DNA of 64,000 bases from Datisca glomerata (lineage: Eukaryota; Streptophyta; Magnoliopsida; Cucurbitales; Datiscaceae). A program made the position numbers and the translations under genes. Below the pieces are notes generated by a model. That model was not told where the DNA came from. It searched no databases and was given only the letters and a program-made list of their open reading frames with translations. Where the stretch lies: the NCBI GenBank assembly GCA_003255025.1, contig QANY01002293.1, forward strand, positions 1 to 64,000, written 5' to 3'. Positions 13,096-26,185 of this stretch are shown one piece after another; within the stretch, counting starts at the first letter, position 1, and each line of letters starts with the position of its first letter.

Positions 13096-16000
13096 ATGTC
13101 GTTATCCCCTCTCTCAACTATTCTTAACGTGAATAAATTTACTGGTGAAAATTATGTGGATTGGAAATGAAATATTGATATCGTGCTGACGGTAGAAAAG
13201 CACAAGTCCGTGCTCACTAGCCCTTGTCCCATTGAGCCTATTGTTGAATCGACTCAAGAGTAGAATGGTGCTTATGCTTCTTGGCTGCATTCTGCTGAGA
13301 TCTCCAGATGTTACATCTTGGCATCTATGAGCAATGTGTTACAACAACAGTATCAAAACTTTGAGACCGCCATTGATATGATGTTCAATATCACTAAAAT
13401 ATTTGGAGATCAGAATCGTCAAGCCAGACAGACAGTTGTACGCAACTTCATGAACTGCAGGATGAAACGTGGAACCCCTGTTAGAGAACATCTGGGGATG
13501 ATCATAAGTTATCTAAATGAGATGAAGATCATGGGTGCTGAGGTTGATGGTGACACTCAAGCGGATATGATCCTAGAGACTTTTTCTAACACCTTTGAGA
13601 ACTTCAAGCTTAATTATTCGATGAATAAGCTGAAGTACTCACTTCCTGAGCTCATGAAGGAGCTGCAAGCTGTTAAGACTCCGTTTCTGAAGGGCAAGAG
13701 GAAGTATGGAGAGTCTAACTTTACTGAAAGAAATCATTCCACCTCTGGCTCTAAGAAAAAATAAAGAAGAGCTCCAAGGAAAGCGAAGAAGCAGAACCTG
13801 AGAGCTGCCAAAGGGAAGAGCACCGCGAAAGTTGACAAGTGTCATTGGAAACGCAACTACCCAGAGTATCTCAAAGGGTCCAGATCTAAAGGTACAGTAA
13901 TGGTTACTGAGACCTGTTATGTAGCTGACTCTACTTTATCTTAGATTGTAGACTCTGCAACTACTAACCATATATGTTACTCCATACATAGGTTCACGGA
14001 AGTCAGAATGTTTGACGATGGTGAGTACAACTTCCGCTTGAATAATGGAGCACTAGTATCAGTTGTATTTGTAGGAACTATTAAATTATGTTTTGAGAAA
14101 TATTTTATTATTTTACGTGATGTTTATTATATACCAGTTTTTTTGGGAAGAATCATATTTCAATTGGTGCATTAATTGAGCAATGATTTGATCTTAAATT
14201 CATTGATAAAGATATTGATATTTTTAGAAAATGCCTAATTACTGTTGCATGCATATTTAATAAACTATTTCACATAAAATCAATAGTTCTAATTATATGT
14301 GACACTGAAGTGAATAATGATTCACAAAGGGATAGTAAAAGGTTGAAGTATAACTTAATCGATCTAACCTATTTATGACACTTAAGCCTTGGGCGTATTA
14401 GCCTGGACAGGATTAAAAGGCTTGTGAATGATGATTCTTTGCAAACCTTAAGTGTGGGATCACTACCCACATGCAAATCTTGTATTGAAGGTAAAATGAA
14501 TAAGAAACCTTTTTAGCAAAAGGTGAAAGAGCCACTCAATACCCTAAACTCATACATAGTGATGTATGTAGGCTATTGAATATCCAAGCAAGAGGAAGTC
14601 ATGAATACTTCATAACCTTCACTAATGACTACTCGTGTTTTGGTCATGTTTATCTAATGCGTCAAAAGTCTGCAACCTTTGAAATTTTCAAAGACTATAA
14701 GGCTTTGGTTGAAAAGCAATTAGAAAAATAAATCAAAACACTATGATTCGATCGTGGTGGATAGTACTTGTTAGGAGAGTTCGAAGACTTTTTTAAGGAA
14801 TAAGGTATTATTTCTCGGCTTACAACACCTGGTACGCCATAGCAGAATGGTGTGTCAAAGAGAAGTAATTGAACTCTAATAGATATGGTTAGATCCATGA
14901 TGAGATTCCTTCTGGGGATATGCCTTGGAAACAATGGCATATATTTTAAATCAAGTTTTGTCGAAGACGGTGCCTGGCACACCATATGAAAGATGGTATG
15001 GATGAAATTCATCTATTACCATTTTAAAATATGGGGGTGCTCAGCACATGTTCTAAAACTGAAGACAGAAAAGTTGGCCAGTTATTCAGAATTATGCATG
15101 TTCGTAGGATATCCTAAAGGAACGAAGGGGTATATCTTCTACAGTACAACTGACCAAAAAATATTTGTTAGCATGAATGCCCATTTTCTTGAAGAAAAAT
15201 ACATTAAAAGTGTACAGCTGAGAAGCACAGTTGTGCTAGAGTAATTATTGAGTGGGAGGACACTGACTCCCCAATCAGAAATTGTTTCTGATTCAAGAAT
15301 GGAAGAACCATGGCAGGAGCCAGAGCTTATGGAGCCTCGATGTAGTGAGAGGGTTGTGAGACAACCTGAGAGGTATACGTCCTATGAATAAGCTTTAACA
15401 GTTGTCTCAGATAAGGATCTTGATGAACATGTCTCTTACTCAGAGGCCATGGCTGGTCTTGAAGTAAATTTATGGCAAGAAGCCATGAACGTTGAGATAC
15501 ATTTGATGTACTCGAATGAAGTCTGGAAGCTTGTAGATCCTCCTGAAGGGGTAAAACCCGTAGGATGCAAATGGATATATAATAAGAAAAGTTGTCCAAA
15601 TGGAAATGTAGAGGCATTCAAAGCTAGGCTAGTAGCCAAGTGCTACACCTAAAAGGAATGAATAGACTATGAGGATACCTTTTCGCCGGTGGCCATGCTT
15701 AAATCCATCTGAATTCTTTTGTCCATTGTTGCTGCTCTAGATTATTAAATCTGACAAATGGACGTCAAGACTTCTTTTCTGAATGGCAATCTTGATGAGC
15801 TCATTTATATGGCTCAACCAGACGGGTTCATGCGTAAAGGCCAAGAGGGTAAAGTTTATGAAGTGCAGAAGTCCATTATGGACTTAAACAAGTATCACGG
15901 TCGTGGAATATTAGATTCGATGAAACTGTTAAGAACTATAGTTTTGAACAGTTAGTGGACGAGTCCTGTGTGTATAAGCTACTACACGAAGGGAATGTGG

Positions 16001-16960
16001 TTTTTATGGTCTTGTACGTAGATGATATTCTACTCATTGGGAATGATGTAGGAAAATTATTCGATGTCAAGATTTGACTTGCAAAATAATTTGATGCGAA
16101 GGATCTTGGAGAAGCTGCATTTGTCTTAGGTATTCAAATCTTTCGAGATAGGAAGAACAAACAATTGGCACTGTCTCAAGCATCTTATATAGATAAGGTG
16201 TTGGATCGCTTCAGTATGCAAAACTCCAAGAAATGATTTTTTCTTTTTAGACATGAAGTCAGCCTCTTCAAGGTGCAGTCTCCTAAGACTCCTAGAGAAG
16301 AGGAAAACATGAGAAAGATTTCCTATGCCTCAGCCGTAGAAAGTATCATGTATGCAATGTTTTGCAATAGGCTAGACATTTGCTATATCGTGGCGTGGTG
16401 AGTCATTTCCAATCTAATCCTAAAATTGAGCATTGGAATGTCGTCAAACATATCTTTAAGTATCTTAAGAGAACAATAAATTACATGTTTGTGTGTTCAG
16501 GTAGTGACGGGGTATACTGGTTCTGATTTTCAAGCTGATAAGGGTTTCAAGAGGTCCAATTCAGGATCGGTGTTCATCCTGAATGGTGGAGCAGTTGTAT
16601 GGAGAAGTATCAAGCAATCTTGCATTGTAGATTTTACCATGGAAGCTGAATATGTGGCAGCTTGTGAAGCTGCGAAGGAGGTTGTATGGCTTAGGAAGTT
16701 CTTGAAAACTCTAGAAGTTGTTCCAGACGCTGACAAGCCTATAACACTTTATTGTGATAATAGTGGGGCTATAGCGAATTCTAAGGAACCTAGAAACCAT
16801 AAGAGATTCAAACACATAGAACGTAAAACATTACTTGATTAGAGAAGTTGTTCAGCATGGAGATGTTTGTGGTTACGCATATTTCGCCGGTCAACAACCT
16901 GACAGATCCATTCACGAAAACTTTAAGCAGTAAAGTTTTTATGGTCATCTGGAGGGCTTG
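13096..16960 (+). pseudogene. Ty1/copia gag-pol remnant, family A
   Basis: Gag starts at 13096 (MSLSPLSTILNVNKFTGEN) with a stop soon after WK. The longest gag piece is 13318-13764, with the UBN2-like pattern RQTVVRNFMNCRMK and VREHLGMIISYLNEM. The zinc knuckle near 13840 has lost its first cysteines. The protease box reads VDSATTNHIC, where D-S-G-A is expected. Integrase (14360-15240) is full of stops. RT pieces at 15449-16230 include PVGCKWIYNKK, QMDVKTSFLNGNL and an intact LYVDDILLIG. RNase H is at 16489-16842 (TMEAEYVAACEAAKEVVWL, LYCDNSGAIANS). The element is clearly dead, though the RT catalytic box survives. It resembles copia polyproteins often annotated in cucurbits (inference). Confidence 0.9.
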
Positions 16961-16990
16961 GGGATAAAAGATTATACACGCCAACTTTAG

Positions 16991-17004
16991 TCCAAGTGGG
17001 AGAT
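16991..17004 (+). promoter_or_regulatory. Polypurine tract before the copia A 3' LTR
   Basis: CCAAGTGGGAGAT directly precedes TGTTGGAATATG. The purine run AAGTGGGAGA is where plus-strand priming is expected in copia elements and fixes the 3' LTR start at 17005. Confidence 0.7.
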
Positions 17005-18902
17005 TGTTGGAATATGTCCATAAAGTAGCGTGTAATAATTATTTATCTATATTTAGTTATTTCTCTGACATTAGTATTATTGGATTTTTATGAATAAATT
17101 AAAAGTTTTATTTTAAATTAAAGTGTGTTTATAAATTATTTAAGTCCTAGAACTTTCATCAATGAATGAAAAGTGAAGATGGATGTGTCTCCAGACGAAC
17201 TCTTCTGAGAAAGTTTAGAACGATATCCGCAATATAGGATCGACTGGGCAATAGAATCTCATTACGACTGTTAGGTTGAACCAATAGATGTCAGTCTTGC
17301 GGTATGAGAATGGAGACTCACACGGTTAACCTATACATGTTACGAACAAGTTGAATAGACCGGTACCAAATTAGTTTAAAGCCCAAAATTGTTTACCTAG
17401 CTCTAAATCTAAGGGTATTTTCATAATTACCTTAATCCCGAAGTGAATACGTAGCTTGAATTAGTTAGTTGCAATCTTTGATATTTCAAATGAGTGAGTT
17501 CGAATTGGCGGGCAATACCCCGGTTGTTGGGATTGTAATTCAATTAAGTTGGAGTTACGTGATTCACATATATAGAAATTCGTAGTTGGATTGCGAAAGC
17601 AACAATATCGCCTTATGTTTTATTGATGGACGTGTGAATAAATTAACATGGCCAAATATTCAATGAATTGAGTCATTGATTAAAACTTGTGAATTGTACG
17701 AGAGAATTCACTATTATATCTTTTTTATTCACAGTCAATAAATGAGTTAAAGAATAATAACAAGAGGGGTAAAATGATAATTTTACATTCCACTCTTGTT
17801 ACTGATATTCACGATGGGTATTATGTTAAAATATTATGTGGACCGTGAAAATAAAAATAGTTTATTTACACCAATAGAAAAGTAGCACGCATGAATTGAG
17901 AGTTGATTCAGTATCGAACCTATAGTGGTGTCGTACGATGTCGAAATTAAATAGGTCAGGAATTTATGGAGATAAATTCATCAGGTATTTGAATCCTTAG
18001 CTTTGTTCGTGTGGGTTCATCAGGTCTCAGAAATAGCTCATGAGAACAAGAATAAAGAAACGATGTAAAGTATATCAAAATGTATTTTGGTGCCAAGACA
18101 TATTTCCTACACCTATATGTGATGAGTGATGCACTTAATTAGTTAAGTGTGATTATTTATATTAAAATTAGTTAATTTATTATTTTCTAATTATTAGATA
18201 ATTAGTAAATAAAAATTAATTAATTAATTAATTGATAATGATCAACTACATCTATCAATTGGATTGATAAATTTTGATACAACTCTAACACTGTGAAGAT
18301 ATACTGATTTTCGTAATTTGAATATATAGAGGTGAATTTTTAGAAATTTAAAATATATTGGTATATTTATAAATATAAATATTTATATTTTATAAATATC
18401 TAATAATAATTTGATTGCAGAGAGAAAGATAGAGATATAGATCTCATATCAGATATAGAGAAAATGAATTTTCTCCCCTCCCTAGTGATTGTCGCCGATT
18501 GAGAAAGCATTGAAGAAAAAATATTTGATTTTTTATTTCAATCGTTTTAAGAGTCCACACTTAAATTCCTACACAAAATTCTTGTTCTGAATTTAACGGG
18601 TGGTTGTTGGTGGACAAAATTCACAAATCGTTCTTGGAGTTCAACTACATGATTCGAATCTTGAAGTTTGAAGAACACAAAGAACGCTCGAAAGAATTTC
18701 GCCAGTTCAAAAATTCTCCGATACAAAGTATAGGTGAAAATTTGTTTCTAAGCTTATCTTCTTGTTTAATATCGTATATGCATAATCGCGCGTTGTTTGA
18801 TTTTAAATTATTTAATTCGATTAAATAAGTTAATTGAAATTTTTTATATATTCCATTCACGAACCATTAGTGGTTCAGACTTATTTTTAGTTAATTTTAA
18901 AA
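17005..18902 (+). repeat. 3' LTR, copia family A, right tip lost
   Basis: It starts TGTTGGAATATGTCC and follows the 5' LTR to TTAGTTAATTTTAAAAC at 18902, where the match stops. The terminal ATCTAATCCTAACA of the 5' copy is absent. Confidence 0.85.
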
Positions 18903-19188
18903 CTTACCGATCCCAGCGATATCGACATGACCGGTGACATGTCGGTAGTCGTGGTCCTCGTTCCTCTCCCCCACGTGCCATCATCACTACTACCCCCGAG
19001 AATGACGAGTTTCAAATTCTACGAACGTAAGAATTGCACACAGGAAATTCCATTTCAAAGGGGCACCTAACCCGCCTAGATTTGATCTCTGAGGAATTCC
19101 ACAATTCGATTTCTCGCTAAAGAAAAGACATGAAAGTCTTTAGACACAAGCTGGTAGGACACGCACGAGATCCTCGACTAGAGGTAAC
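18903..19188. other. Right-hand internal segment of the gypsy element
   Basis: This GC-richer stretch lies between the copia insertion and the gypsy 3' LTR. By position it should be the start of the antisense ORF plus its upstream region. I see no confident domain. Confidence 0.5.
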
Positions 19189-19839
19189 TGTTACGGGTAT
19201 ACCTGAACTACCAATTGTATGACGCCACGTGACATGCCACGATAGACTTTTTTACTTAACTCCAGGAAGAGGCATTTGAGAGTTGAACTCTCAATAGGAG
19301 AGGAACCGACCTGACCAGGTCAGCCTCTAAAGGAGCTCAGGAACATCGACCAACGTAAGCTAGGAAACTTCAAGGGAAGAACTGACGCAGGAGCTCGGCT
19401 AGCCTTGTGTCCATCATCATTATTCACCGAAAGTAGTGCTCCACGTGGCATTTTCTCATTTGCGACAGGCACCAATCGACTTCAAATCGTCATGATTAAA
19501 CGTGGAATCAGTCATCAAACGGTGGTATCCATCACGTCCCATAGGACTAAAGGTAAATCAACATTTAATGCACATCAGCTCGGGGAACAAATACATCTAA
19601 TGCTGCCCCTAGCTCGTCATTTCAACAAAGGTTGTCGCCACTCCCAAACCTTACTCGACACACTTCCCTCTCCCAAGTTCGGGCGCAACTCTCTCATAAG
19701 AAAAACTCTGCCAAAGAAACCACCTCGGTTCTCTTCGTCTTTATAGTTTTTCGTTTGTGTTATGCAGTCTTCTAGCAAAAAGGATTCACATGTGGAAGAG
19801 AGACCGCATGTCACCTCACGCACGAGATTTTTGGTAACA
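19189..19839 (+). repeat. 3' LTR of the Ty3/gypsy element
   Basis: It starts TGTTACGGGTAT and ends TTTTTGGTAACA. It repeats the order of blocks in 3300-4025 with scattered differences and small indels. The ORF at 19405-19746 lies within it and is not a gene. Confidence 0.85.
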
Positions 19840-20295
19840 TGTAATAATATGAATTTTATAATATATTAATTACATTATTAGAAATAACTGAAATGAATCA
19901 TTTTATTTATTACTAATTTATTAATTTATGTTTAAATAATATTTAAAATAAACTTTTTTAATTAAACTTAAATTTTCAGAGTGAATATTTTTAATATCAT
20001 TTTTTATTTATTATCCAATAAAACTTTCGAAGGGGAGTTGGCGTTGCGAACTCCCGCGAATTTCCCAACCTTCAAGAATACCAAACCTTCCCCTCCACAT
20101 CTGTCTCTCTCTCTCTCTCTGAAATCATATCTGAGAAACAAACAATCCCTTTCCTCAATATCCAAATTCTTCTTCCTCAGAATAACTTCCTAAGCAAATC
20201 ATCCATCTCTCCTATATTACCCACCATGTCCCTTCTTTTTCATCCATCTTCAATTTCTCTCTCATTCCCTCATCTGTCTGCTTTCTCACTCCCAA
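19840..20295 (+). promoter_or_regulatory. Promoter and pyrimidine-rich 5' leader of the Asn-tRNA synthetase gene
   Basis: AT-rich DNA up to about 20030 is followed by a C/T-rich stretch containing a CT run at 20103-20120 and several CTTCC and CATC boxes before the ATG at 20296. Pyrimidine-rich leaders of this kind are common in plant translation-related genes. No clear TATA box was found. The gypsy LTR ends only about 460 bp upstream of the start codon, so the promoter is short or borders the transposon. Confidence 0.4.
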
Positions 20296-23200
20296 ATGGC
20301 CTCCAATCAAATTCAGGTTTCCACGCTGATATCCCCTTTCAAATATTCGCAACGTATTCTCTTGAAATCCATTTTGGATCGGAGCGATGACGGCTCAGGA
20401 TTGGTTGGTCAGAGAGTGGTCATTGGTGGTTGGGTTAAGTCCTCTAAGGAGTTGAGAAAAGAACCTGTCCACCATCCACCATCTGATGATCGTGAAGTTG
20501 GAAATAAAGATGTTAGCTGCGCTGAGATTTTTCAATCTCGGATACCTATTTTTAGGTCAATTATGAAAGTTCTGTACGGAACGAATTACCATATTCGTGA
20601 GAAATTGGAAGCTGCTCCTAAACCGCCTCCACCTTCAATTGCTATTCTAACAGTTAGCGATGGGTCCTGCGTTGCAAGTCTTCAGGTACGTTTGCGCCAC
20701 GGTTTATTCTTACTTGGAGAGAGGTTCTGTTCTTATATATTGAACCGTCTATAGTAATTATGGTTGTAAATTGCATAAACCAGATTAATGGTTTTCTATG
20801 GTTCAGAGTCTTCGGACGTCATTAGGAGAGTCAAACGAATTTAAAGTCTTTGAGAATCGGGAGACAATTTTTCACATTCTCTTTCCCAACCCGGTAGAAA
20901 TAGTTTGATAGAAAGTGTTCAGATATTACTATACGGTCACAATCGGCCACCCGCGCTTAGTTATGCTAAGGATTATGGAGACAATTAAATCATATTCTTT
21001 TCTTCAAATTTGTAGCCCTAGTGAACATTTGAGTCTGTTGTTAGCAGCTCAGGTATGATGTGAATTTTTTTTTCACTTAGTTGTTATTGCAGTGATCAGC
21101 ATGTTACGAACTCTCAGATTTCAGATAGCAAAATGGAAAAAGAAAGAATGGTTTATTGGATTTCGATATTAGCTTATGTTAATATCCATGTGGGCTGCTT
21201 CTATTTCCTAGCTGACTATTACTGAAACCTCTCAGGTCATTGTTGACTCTGCTTTAGCTCCAATAAGCCATCTCTTGCCGACTGGGACTTGTATACTGGT
21301 AGAAGGCATACTAAAGCAGCCATCGGCTCCAGGGAAACATTTGATTGAGCTTAGTGTGGAGAAACTGCTTCATATAGGATTTGTTGATCAAGATAAGTAT
21401 CCATTGTCAAAGAAAAGATTGCCATTGGATGCTTTAAGGGATTGTTCTCATTTTCGACCTCGAACAACGACGGTAACATGCGCAACATATTCATATTTTA
21501 TAATCTTCGTTTTAGACAGAAGTAGTTTTGTCCTTTATGTACGCTTTAAACCTAAGATATTTGGTAAAGACTAAGAGTTTCATGTAATTGATTTGCAAAA
21601 GACAAAAGAATTATATATCTCACTTTTTTCTTATTTTTACGCACTTACAAATTGAAAATTTTATGACCATGCAAGATGATTTTATAGAATGTTGAACTCT
21701 GTTTTGCTTGCCTGCATTAGATACGTTTTCTGGAGTTATCCCATGATTAAATACTTGATGAGACTGATAAATTAGCGTCAGTGATAGCAAACCAATTTAC
21801 ACGTTTTGCATTCTGTAGGTAGCATCTGTTATGCGAATCCGTAGTTCCCTGACTTTTGCGACTCACGAGTTCTTCCAAGATCGTGCTTTCTTTTATGTAC
21901 AACTTCCCACCATCACAACCACAAGCCCTGATGGATTTAGTGAGAAGTTCCTTCTGGCAACTCTTAATGGAAAAGCGGGATCAAAGGCAGGGCAAATTGC
22001 CCCTATTGAAACTGAAGGTCTTAGTCTCGATATTGTTAAGGCTGCTATAAAGGAGAAAACTGATCTAGTTGAAGAACTGAAGAGAAGTGAAAGCAACGAG
22101 GAAGCGCTGCTTGCTGCAGCTCAGGACTTGGAGAAAACGAATAATCTAGCATCTCAGTTAGAAGCAAGAGAGAAATCCAAATCTAAAGTCACGCTGAAGG
22201 CTGATAAAGTGAACTTATCTGAAGATTTCTTCCCTCAGAAAATGTTTCTCACGGATTCTGGACACTTACATTTAGAGAGCTATGCATGTTCCCTTGGAAA
22301 CGTTTACTCATGTGGGCCTAGATTTAAAGCAGATAGAACAGTTGCTGGGAAACATTCAGCCGAAACGTGGATGGTTGAGGTTGAAATTGCATTTTCGCAA
22401 TTGGAGGTACAAGCATATAATTTTTTTTCCGGCATCTTTAGCTTTCTGTGTTTCACAACTGTCAACAGCTCAATTTATTCAACTCACTCGTCTTTGCTAA
22501 CTTGGAAAATAAAATAAATGAACATCTTAGTCACTGATCAAAATAAACAATACCTAGTTCTGCATTTGGTTCCGTATATATCTCCACTCCTGCCTTGCAA
22601 CATTTTGTGAAAAATAGTTGAATGCAATTTCTACAAGCCATAACATCTTATACTATCAATCTTACACTTGGTATGGAAGACCTTTTCTAAATCTTTATAT
22701 TATACTGTTTTCTGGATTCCCAGGATGTGATCGCATGTGCAGATGACCTTTTAAAGTTTCTTTGTAAATGGGTTTTGGAAAAGTGTTCAGATGATATGCA
22801 ATTTGTTACAAAACGCATAGACAAAACCAGCATCGATAGACTCCAATCAACCATTACAAGCTCGTTTGAGAAGATCTCCTACAGTGAAGCACTAAATATC
22901 TTGAAAAAGGTAAATCAGGGTTCCCAATATTTAGGGTCTTGTTTACAATTCAGAAAGTCTTTTAAGAAATTTTGACCACTGAAAAGTTTGTTATCTCCAC
23001 CTCCCAGATGACAGATGAAAAATCTGATATAAAATTTGCATCAGATGGTGCTTTGACAGCCGATCATCTCAGGTATATCCATATTATGGTAATTATGAGG
23101 ATATCTTAACATCTCCAAGGACAGGAAATGAGGCTATGAGATTCTAAACAAAATATATTACTCACCTCTTTTCAATCTATTGCAGTTATTTGGCTGATGA

Positions 23201-24138
23201 GATCTATAAAAAGCCTATCGTAGTATACAACTACCCCAAAGAAGTTAAGCCATTTTATGTGCGCCTAAACAATGATGGAAAAACAGTTGCATCATTCGAT
23301 ATGGTTGTTCCAAAAGTAATTATCCTTTTTGTCTTCCCCCTTTAATAGTTGAGAGGTTTTATTTTTCTCCCTTTCATATGGCTTTCACATCACCCCTAAC
23401 GATTGATAGTAAATCTGAATGGTAATTGTTGACAGACTGGAACAGTAATTTCGGGTAGCCAGAATGAGGAGCGCATCAATGTACTAGCTGCGAGGTATTG
23501 TCATTCGAGTTACAGACCACACTCACCAATCTGTGTGTAAAATTACAGACCTTAGTATATTACTTGGCCGCGGTGTTATGTAATTACGGCATGAGCTGAG
23601 TGAAAAGTTATCTTATACAGCTATGACTTATGAGAACCACCCAGTGTATAAAAATATCACTGCTCTTTAGGAATCAACTAGTTATATACATACAAGTATG
23701 GCATTCTGGCTAGATATTATAACAATGACAATCACGTTTAGTTGAGAGTTTAAACTTCCATCACAAAACGTCAACTGATAAGTGATGAGGAAATTGACCA
23801 AGTATAAACAAGTAGATTCTTCAGTGGCTGCTGGTTATATTTGGTCCTATATTTTGAATCTTATATTGAGGGAAAGTTTAGTGTTAATGGCATCAACTTG
23901 TTCCTCTACGCATTGTATTCTCAGTTCTCATATATGTAACGCCATTGTTGGCAGGATAAAGGAAATGGGGTTGCCAAGAGAGCAATATGAATGGTACTTG
24001 GACCTTCGAAGGCACGGAACAGTCAAGCACTCAGGATTCAGTCTCGCGTTTGATCGTCTAGTCCTCTTTGCTACCGGCCTCACCGACGTTACAGATGCTA
24101 TCCCTTTCCCAAGAATATATGGCAAATCAAACAACTAA
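20296..24138 (+). CDS. SYNC2: Asparagine--tRNA ligase, cytoplasmic, SYNC2-like
   Basis: Eight exons: 20296-20685, 21236-21472, 21819-22406, 22724-22909, 23008-23072, 23186-23315, 23436-23494 and 23955-24138. All have GT/AG borders and join in frame to 612 aa. Residues ~35-200 form the OB-fold anticodon-binding domain ([16 protein letters not shown]), with a plant-type insertion. The class II catalytic domain starts near 212 (motif 1 [17 protein letters not shown]) and is interrupted by a charged helical WHEP-like insertion (~275-335). Motif 2 region is [11 protein letters not shown] (371-381) and motif 3 is GFSLAFDR (579-586). The family charges tRNA-Asn with asparagine in the cytosol. The usual motif 2 FRAE is FKAD here (K379), the ATP/metal glutamate in GELIGGSQ is threonine (T535) and LGFER is LAFDR. 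These may be features of the SYNC2 clade or signs of reduced activity. Family call firm; paralogue call from memory. Confidence 0.88.
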
Positions 24139-26185
24139 GCAAGTTGGAAGGATTTTACTCTTTAGATTTGGAAGACAACATACACAACTGCAAGGGAAAA
24201 AGAGTGTGACAAAAGGAACAAGTTCAAATACCGAATTAGACGAAAAATTGTTTATAAGATAATGTGAATAAATATAAATTCTTACTTCTGACGAAAACGA
24301 TTTGTTGATGAGATAAATAGATGTTAGTAAAAGAAAAACTATGCAATCATCATATGAAGTACTTGTAATTTTCTCTTTGAAGAATCCAACTTTCTCAAAC
24401 CGAAGGAATGTAAATTACAGAACTTCAAGCAAAGAACTGAGAGATGGATTTCATTGCGAACATGGACGGATGTTGATCCATTTTTGGAAATACCCATAAA
24501 CTTTGAGAGATCTCATGAATCGGATGGTATGTTGTAATTGCGGATCATAACATCCTACTGCATACTAATAAAATTTTGAATAAACACCATTTATAAAACT
24601 ACTTATTAAAATTTTTGAATATAATTAAAGAATAAATGATAAATTTCACTATTTTACTAGGTATAACGTAGATAAATAAATAACAATTTATCAATGTGAA
24701 CATGTTAAATGTAAATTACATTACTTTCATATTAATATTTTAAAAAATTATATTTCATGGGATTGTAGAATCATGGTCACGATCCTACTAATCTTACCCA
24801 AAAAATATAGTAGGATTATAAAATGATTATAATTTAAGATTTTGTCTATAAATTGAACTAGTTAGGATTGTAAAATGATAAAATCTTAGGATCCGGCTGA
24901 TGGCTAACAAACCATGCTCATAAATTTAATTGTATAAACAAATCTTGCATGTGAAAAAGTATATACATTCCCACATATCAAACCAATAAATCATTGGTAG
25001 AAGGGTCAGAATGGTTCTTTAAATTAAGCGTCACTTTGGATCTCACAAACGTAATATACTATCAAATTTGGGACCAACATCAACAATAAGTTATTTTTCA
25101 AGAAATAAAAATAAAACATAGTTCAAAATGAAACAAAAATAAAAATAGCCACTAAATTTAAAAAGAAAAATCAAAACTCCGTGCCAAAAACCGTCACGCA
25201 CGCCAGTGAAGTATTGAATTTTCATCCACAAAGTTTATGTGATATATACTGTATACATAAAATTTATTGTAAAATTACACATGTATATATATATATATAA
25301 ACTATTAAAATTCGGTGTAGTGGTGCGCGTGCACGCGAACATTCCCTTACGTGAAATTTCATTTTTTTAAATCGTGCCAGAGAGTTATTTTTTTTTTTGT
25401 GATCATTTTTTATGATTTTTTTAGAAGTGAACTATTTATTAACCTTACTAATCAAATTTGTTACCTTTTGAACTTTTTTATTGTTGTTATTGTTCTATTT
25501 AATATCATAAATTTTATTATCTTACTATATTAAAACAAACTTAAATAGGGTAAACTTTTGATTTACCTTTTATTTTCCTTCAAACCTCCTTAAAATATAG
25601 TATAATATAGAGTTCTCATATCTTTCTCATTTAATGTAATTCATATTTAGAATATTATTTCTACTCAATACTAATATGTTCATAAATAGTTTGTAAAAAT
25701 GTATATTTTATAATCTTATGTAACTAGAAACGTAAATATTCATACATATGAATTTTGAAGAATTTTAATATTATTTTTAGATCAAGAATAGTTTATTAGT
25801 TACAAAATAAATCATTAAACGTTATGTAATATCTATGTTACATATATATGAAAATTCATATAAATGAACTGAGAGAAATATTTTCAAATAAGATAAATTA
25901 TATTTTAATATGATAGGATATGACAAATTGATGAATGATCATTTTTATATCATTCAAATTACAAAATGCTTATAGTAAAAGCTTGAAAATATTATAGACA
26001 AACTAATTTACTTATTACTACTATTTTACTTTTAATTTAGACTTATAATTATTTTTAAAGATAATATATTTATTTCAACGTTTGTATTATTTTAAAATTC
26101 TACGTGTATTTTTAAATTATTTAACACGTGCAAATCATGTAATTTTTTTACTAGTAATTAAATTGGTGCTATAACAAATCATAAT
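24139..26185. other. AT-rich intergenic DNA with a TA microsatellite
   Basis: After the synthetase 3' end (its UTR presumably within ~300 bp) no gene is seen. A TA dinucleotide run lies at 25284-25299. Short frames such as 25351-25533 are low-complexity F/I/L-rich translations of T-rich DNA. Confidence 0.5.

Larger units (their letters stand above)
9426..18902 (+). mobile_element. Ty1/copia retrotransposon (family A) nested in the gypsy element
   Basis: It has direct LTRs at 9426-11272 and 17005-18902, both starting TGTTGGAATATGTCC. A tRNA-Met-like primer site follows the first LTR, a purine tract precedes the second, and a gag-pol remnant in copia order (gag, protease, integrase, RT, RNase H) lies between. 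Sequence to either side belongs to the host gypsy element. Stops throughout gag-pol show it is inactive. The last ~14 bases of the 3' LTR do not match the 5' copy, so the right target duplication is lost. A third LTR of the family occurs as a solo LTR at 49815-51695. Confidence 0.9.
3300..19839 (+). mobile_element. Ty3/gypsy retrotransposon (Tat lineage), degraded, with nested copia insertion
   Basis: Two direct repeats starting TGTTACGGGTAT and ending GTAACA (3300-4025 and 19189-19839) bound the element. Between them lie a primer-binding-like sequence, pol remnants on the plus strand, and a decayed antisense ORF on the minus strand downstream of pol. A complete Ty1/copia element (9426-18902) interrupts it. 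The order LTR-pol-antisense ORF-LTR is what is known for the Tat group (Retand, RIRE2 and Grande types). Gag, protease and the core of RT are missing, so the copy is dead. Flanks ACTAA and TGTAA match at three of five positions, so a target duplication is not convincing. Confidence 0.85.

Noticed and set aside
13639..13845. Minus-strand ORF over copia gag
   Set aside because: Shadow of the gag frame on the plus strand.
19405..19823. Coding regions near the synthetase promoter
   Set aside because: They lie inside the gypsy 3' LTR and repeat frames also present in the 5' LTR.
21856..22096. Other-frame ORFs over synthetase exon 3
   Set aside because: They overlap a well-supported exon in a different frame or strand and show no domain.
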